NCBI GenBank assembly: GCA_012798695.1
Contig: JAAZMR010000125.1
Coordinates: forward strand, 17,340 to 81,339
DNA from: Bacillota bacterium
Lineage (GTDB): Bacteria; Bacillota; Limnochordia; DTU087
Direction: 5' to 3'
Length of the DNA stretch: 64,000 nt
Positions 61,701 to 64,000 of this stretch are shown here, one piece after another. The notes beneath the pieces were generated by a model. That model did not search any database. It was not told the origin of the DNA and was given only the letters and a program-made list of their open reading frames with translations. Position numbers and translations under genes: made by a program. The number at the start of each line of letters is the position of its first letter. Positions within the stretch are counted from its first letter, which is position 1.

Positions 61701-61898
61701 GGGGCGAGAAACCAAGTTTTCTACTTCATAAGGCCCGGCATCAGGATAACTGGTCATAATAGCTATTACCGGTGCCTCAATATCCGGAAAAAGGTCGATG
61801 GGTAATCGAGAAAGGCTGATCCAGCCCAGTACTATTACAATGGCTACTGCCATCAGAATAGTTACAGGGCGTCTGACTGCAAATCGAGCGAGTTTCAT
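58773..61898 (-). CDS. RND-family efflux permease (AcrB/HAE1-like)
   Basis: MKLARFAVRRPVTILMAVAIVIVLGWISLSRLPIDLFPDIEAPVI; LGGLALGVGMLVDNAIVVLENI; GAIMLAGIVVNNAIVLID. Confidence 0.97.
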   Translation of the reverse strand: MKLARFAVRRPVTILMAVAIVIVLGWISLSRLPIDLFPDIEAPVIAIMTSYPDAGPYEVENLVSRPMEEVLGAVNNVTNISSYSTKGLSIVIAEFNWGINMDFASLDVREKIDQVKNYIPDEAEAPLVVKFDPTIIPIMQLVLKGDRPSHELRYVAEHTVKNRLERLEGVASVSVSGGQTREIRIVLHPGLMAAHGVSIDAVSQSLRMASMNLPAGNIEDHGLEYILRTAGEFTSVEQIRSVKVPTAGGGLISLADIGEVEDGYKKATHLSRYNGQPSIMLSVQKEASSNSVRVAEKVRTAVGNLERELGQDTSLEIAQDTSLFIKQSIKGVASNALLGGVLAMLILLVFLRSMRPTLIIGVAIPISIMTAFILIFFSKTTLNMMSLGGLALGVGMLVDNAIVVLENIFRQRELGKNAMEAAQIGAEEVGTAITASTLTTVSVFIPVVYVSGIAGEIFRDMAFTVTFSLLASLLISLSLVPMLASQIMGNGTVDAKDGGIRFLKFMGRFSHHLQELYGRLISWVLHHRLVTIGIAVATLVISLILSPRVGMEFMPTMDQGQISISVSMPKGTKLEDTDVVIRSIEDHVAAIPEVEVIYTSVGSGGISSSGVSTGGGEQGSIGVSLVPITEREREVREIAVEIQDFVAEIPGAKINVSGGDIMMGAFGRPIQLELRGDDMNLLTLASEELVTALKEIPGTRQLTSSLDESSPEIQVEINRDKAAAHGISVAQIASTLRMAVSGTTVTKFRSEGKEIDVSVRLGEEWRGDPEAIYNVPIVSARGSLIPLQDLATLKYGQSPIQITRSGQSRIVTISGDIAGRPLNLVMEDIRQLVDGFTLPEGMAVTYAGQDQLMQESFIELGQAMLLGILLVFMILASQFESLLQPLIIMVTLPLAVIGVILGLLIGKATFNVISFVGAIMLAGIVVNNAIVLIDCINQLRAQGMARNQAVIEAGEIRLRPILMTTLTTVLGMLPLAFSHGAGSELAKPIAFTVIGGLVTSTLLTLLVVPVVYTFIDGFGRRIARLVGRGEEAVDGGSSVAK

Positions 61899-63175
61899 TG
61901 CATGATCCCCCGTTCCACCACCCGGACCGGAGCTTGATCGGTAACAAATTCCCGTCCACGTACGATGACATCATCGCCATCATCAAGTCCTGAACGGATC
62001 TCCACAAGACCATCTGACTTGATGCCTACCTCGACCGGTAATAAGTGAGCAACTTCTTCCCGCACGACATAGACCGATGGTCTCCCCTCGGCAGTAAACA
62101 CTGCCCTTTCCGGAACAGCCAGTACATCAACTGTTTCTTTCACTACCACATGGGCAGTGCCATACATCCCGGGTTTGAGATTCCCTTCAGGGTTCGTCAG
62201 CTCTACAATTGCGGAAAATAGTCCGGTTCTCGTATCTGCTGCCGGTGCTATGCTGCCCACCCGACCCTCGGCCAGCACATCTGGCAATACATCCAGAGCA
62301 ACAGTAACCTCCTGACCCCGGTCAAGCCTGACTACTTCTCGCTCACTTACCTGCAGATTCAGCTTTACCCGAGATATGTCTACCAGGTTGACTGCAGGGA
62401 TCGCACCACTAGCCATGTCTCCTACCTGTACATTGACCTGGTTGATAACTCCGGATATTGGCGCCCGCATGATCGCGTTATCGCGGGTAAGCCGCGCCAG
62501 AGCTACGGCAGCTTCCGCTTGTGCTACCCCAGCTTTGGCATTGGCAAGATCCTCGTCACGAGCACCTTTCTTTACCAGTTCCAGTGTTTTCTCTGCTGCC
62601 AGCTTCTGAGCCTGAGCTACTTCATATTGGGCCTTAACCGCATCCCAATCCTTGCCAGCCATTACCCCTGCTTCATGAAGCTTAGCCGCTCTTTCATAAG
62701 TTAATCGGGCATTCTCATATCCAGCTCTCGCTTGCTCAAGAGCCGCTTCTGCCTGAGCGACTTCTTCAGCTCTGGCCCCTGCCTGCATTCGGGCCAATGC
62801 GGCCGTGGCACCAGCCAAAGCGGCCTCGGCCTGTTTCACTTGGAGGGCAAGCTCCTCGGCCTCCAGTTCGACCAATACATCTCCCGCGGATACCTGGTCA
62901 CCCACTTCCACCAACACCTTGGCAACTCTACCAGGTACCTTGGGCACGATATTAACTTCTGCCCAAGGTGAGATGATGCCATGCAAAGCCAGCCGCTCCT
63001 GCATGGTACTGTAGGTGGCAGAAGCAACACTGACTGCCTGACGTCTTACCTCCTGAGGTGCCTCCTGGGTGACCTGCAGGCCGGCTTGCTCCACTGCGGG
63101 CTCCCGCTTAGTAACCAGCACACCGGCGGTCACCAGAATAATGACGATGACACCAACGATTATCCATTTCTTCAA
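61895..63175 (-). CDS. RND efflux periplasmic adaptor (MFP/HlyD-like)
   Basis: VASATYSTMQERLALHGIISPWAEVNIVPKVPGRVAKVLVEVGDQVSAGDVLVELE; barrel-sandwich and MP domain. Confidence 0.95.
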   Translation of the reverse strand: MKKWIIVGVIVIILVTAGVLVTKREPAVEQAGLQVTQEAPQEVRRQAVSVASATYSTMQERLALHGIISPWAEVNIVPKVPGRVAKVLVEVGDQVSAGDVLVELEAEELALQVKQAEAALAGATAALARMQAGARAEEVAQAEAALEQARAGYENARLTYERAAKLHEAGVMAGKDWDAVKAQYEVAQAQKLAAEKTLELVKKGARDEDLANAKAGVAQAEAAVALARLTRDNAIMRAPISGVINQVNVQVGDMASGAIPAVNLVDISRVKLNLQVSEREVVRLDRGQEVTVALDVLPDVLAEGRVGSIAPAADTRTGLFSAIVELTNPEGNLKPGMYGTAHVVVKETVDVLAVPERAVFTAEGRPSVYVVREEVAHLLPVEVGIKSDGLVEIRSGLDDGDDVIVRGREFVTDQAPVRVVERGIMQ

Positions 63176-63198
63176 GTTATCTCCTCCAACCCACCGCC

Positions 63199-63218
63199 AT
63201 GACTGACGGGTCAGTCAT
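63199..63218. promoter_or_regulatory. TetR operator candidate for efflux operon
   Basis: ATGACTGAC GG GTCAGTCAT, 9-bp perfect arms, 24 bp upstream of the MFP start. Confidence 0.8.
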
Positions 63219-63432
63219 TTACTTGTTCAGTTTACCTTGTCTTGGTTCCACTGTCAAGACTTGAGGCCACGGCAAAAAATAGGTTGTTACTCATATATTT
63301 ATCCAACCCCAGTCGAAGAAGGCAGTCTTTTCAAGGATACTTATCAGGCAGAAAAACTATTCATGTAATGGAAAGAAATTGTTAATCATGGTACAATTTA
63401 GTAAGATGTTGGAAAACCAGGAGGTGAATTTG

Positions 63433-63738
63433 ATGGCCAAGGAATTCAATTATAAGTTGGAGGCGGAGTTGAATCCTGCAACCGCCGCCGTTGGTACCAC
63501 TGTGACTCTCACTGCCCGTATTGCTGATGTAGCTGGTGGGGAAATCAATTCTGTCCAGGCATCCATCCCCGAATATGGGTGGTGGGGCAGCTTGCGCAAT
63601 GTAGGAGAAAACACCTGGCGGGCCAGTGAATCTGTCCCCTATGGAGCACCATTTGGGAAAGTCAATGTTCGAGTCTATGCAGTAAGCAAGGATGGCAAGA
63701 GAGGGCCTCAGACCATGGTGCCGATCACCTTAGCGTAG
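63433..63738 (+). CDS. Small Ig-like/carbohydrate-binding-like domain protein
   Basis: MAKEFNYKLEAELNPATAAVGTTVTLTARIADVAGG...; GGAGGTG RBS before ATG 63433 (ORF track 63379). Confidence 0.6.
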   Translation: MAKEFNYKLEAELNPATAAVGTTVTLTARIADVAGGEINSVQASIPEYGWWGSLRNVGENTWRASESVPYGAPFGKVNVRVYAVSKDGKRGPQTMVPITLA

Positions 63739-63773
63739 GGAAATCTGATGGGAGCTTCGTGGCATTATTACAG

Positions 63774-63803
63774 TTACCCCGGCCAGCAGAGCCGCCGGGG
63801 TAA
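63774..63803. terminator. Terminator between convergent genes
   Basis: TTACCCCGGC cagcagagcc GCCGGGGTAA. Confidence 0.75.
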
Positions 63804-63814
63804 TTGTATTTGCG

Positions 63815-64000
63815 TTATTCGTACGAAACTGGAGTTCTTAGCATATTGCTCAAGAAGACTACTCCCACTCCGATCATGCCGGCCAAGACTATGGCGATAG
63901 CTATGTTAAGCTTATGATTAGGGCTCGATGGGGAGCGAGGAGCTACTGCGGGCGAAATAAATCGGACATCACCGGTCGCCTGCAGTTCGGCGAGGCGAGC
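63815..64000 (-). CDS. Partial CDS (3' end), Wzz/chain-length-determinant-like protein
   Basis: ARLAELQATGDVRFISPAVAPRSPSSPNHKLNIAIAIVLAGMIGVGVVFLSNMLRTPVSYE*: proline-rich linker plus final TM as in Wzz-domain copolymerases. Confidence 0.7.
   Translation of the reverse strand, partial: ARLAELQATGDVRFISPAVAPRSPSSPNHKLNIAIAIVLAGMIGVGVVFLSNMLRTPVSYE

Overview
The window is 64 kb of AT/GC-balanced bacterial DNA, probably from a Bacillota-like lineage (inferred from the c-di-AMP riboswitch, strong sigma-A promoter and Gram-positive style RBSs; taxonomy not verifiable here). Most of it is a plant-polysaccharide / oligosaccharide utilisation region: GH3, GH51 and two paralogous large GH106-like hydrolases, three CUT1 sugar ABC transporters (SBP + two permeases, no ATPase of their own), two complete Opp/Dpp-type ABC systems, LacI/LacI/GntR regulators, sugar-phosphate isomerase-like, SDR, D-2-hydroxyacid dehydrogenase, nucleoside hydrolase and two tandem URO-D-superfamily proteins. 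The right third has an MCP, uridine kinase, a ThpR-like phosphodiesterase, a radical SAM/TetR pair, a c-di-AMP (ydaO-type) riboswitch in front of an unannotated 52-aa zinc-ribbon gene, desulfoferrodoxin, a C_GCAxxG_C_C protein, and an MFP-RND-TolC-TolC-TetR efflux operon. Not in the ORF track: remnants of a PL22-like oligogalacturonate lyase and an AraC regulator lying tail-outward at 3866-4243; the N-terminus of an MFS-like gene at 1-114; the C-terminus of a Wzz-like protein at 63815-64000; several palindromic operators; and recurrent stem-loops placed directly 3' of SBP genes. Most novel candidates: riboswitch-controlled mini zinc ribbon, a TolC homologue that seems to lack both beta-barrel insertions beside a full-length one, and a direct pair of hairpin repeats bracketing a whole ABC/LacI cassette. 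No CRISPR, tRNA, rRNA or intact mobile element was seen.
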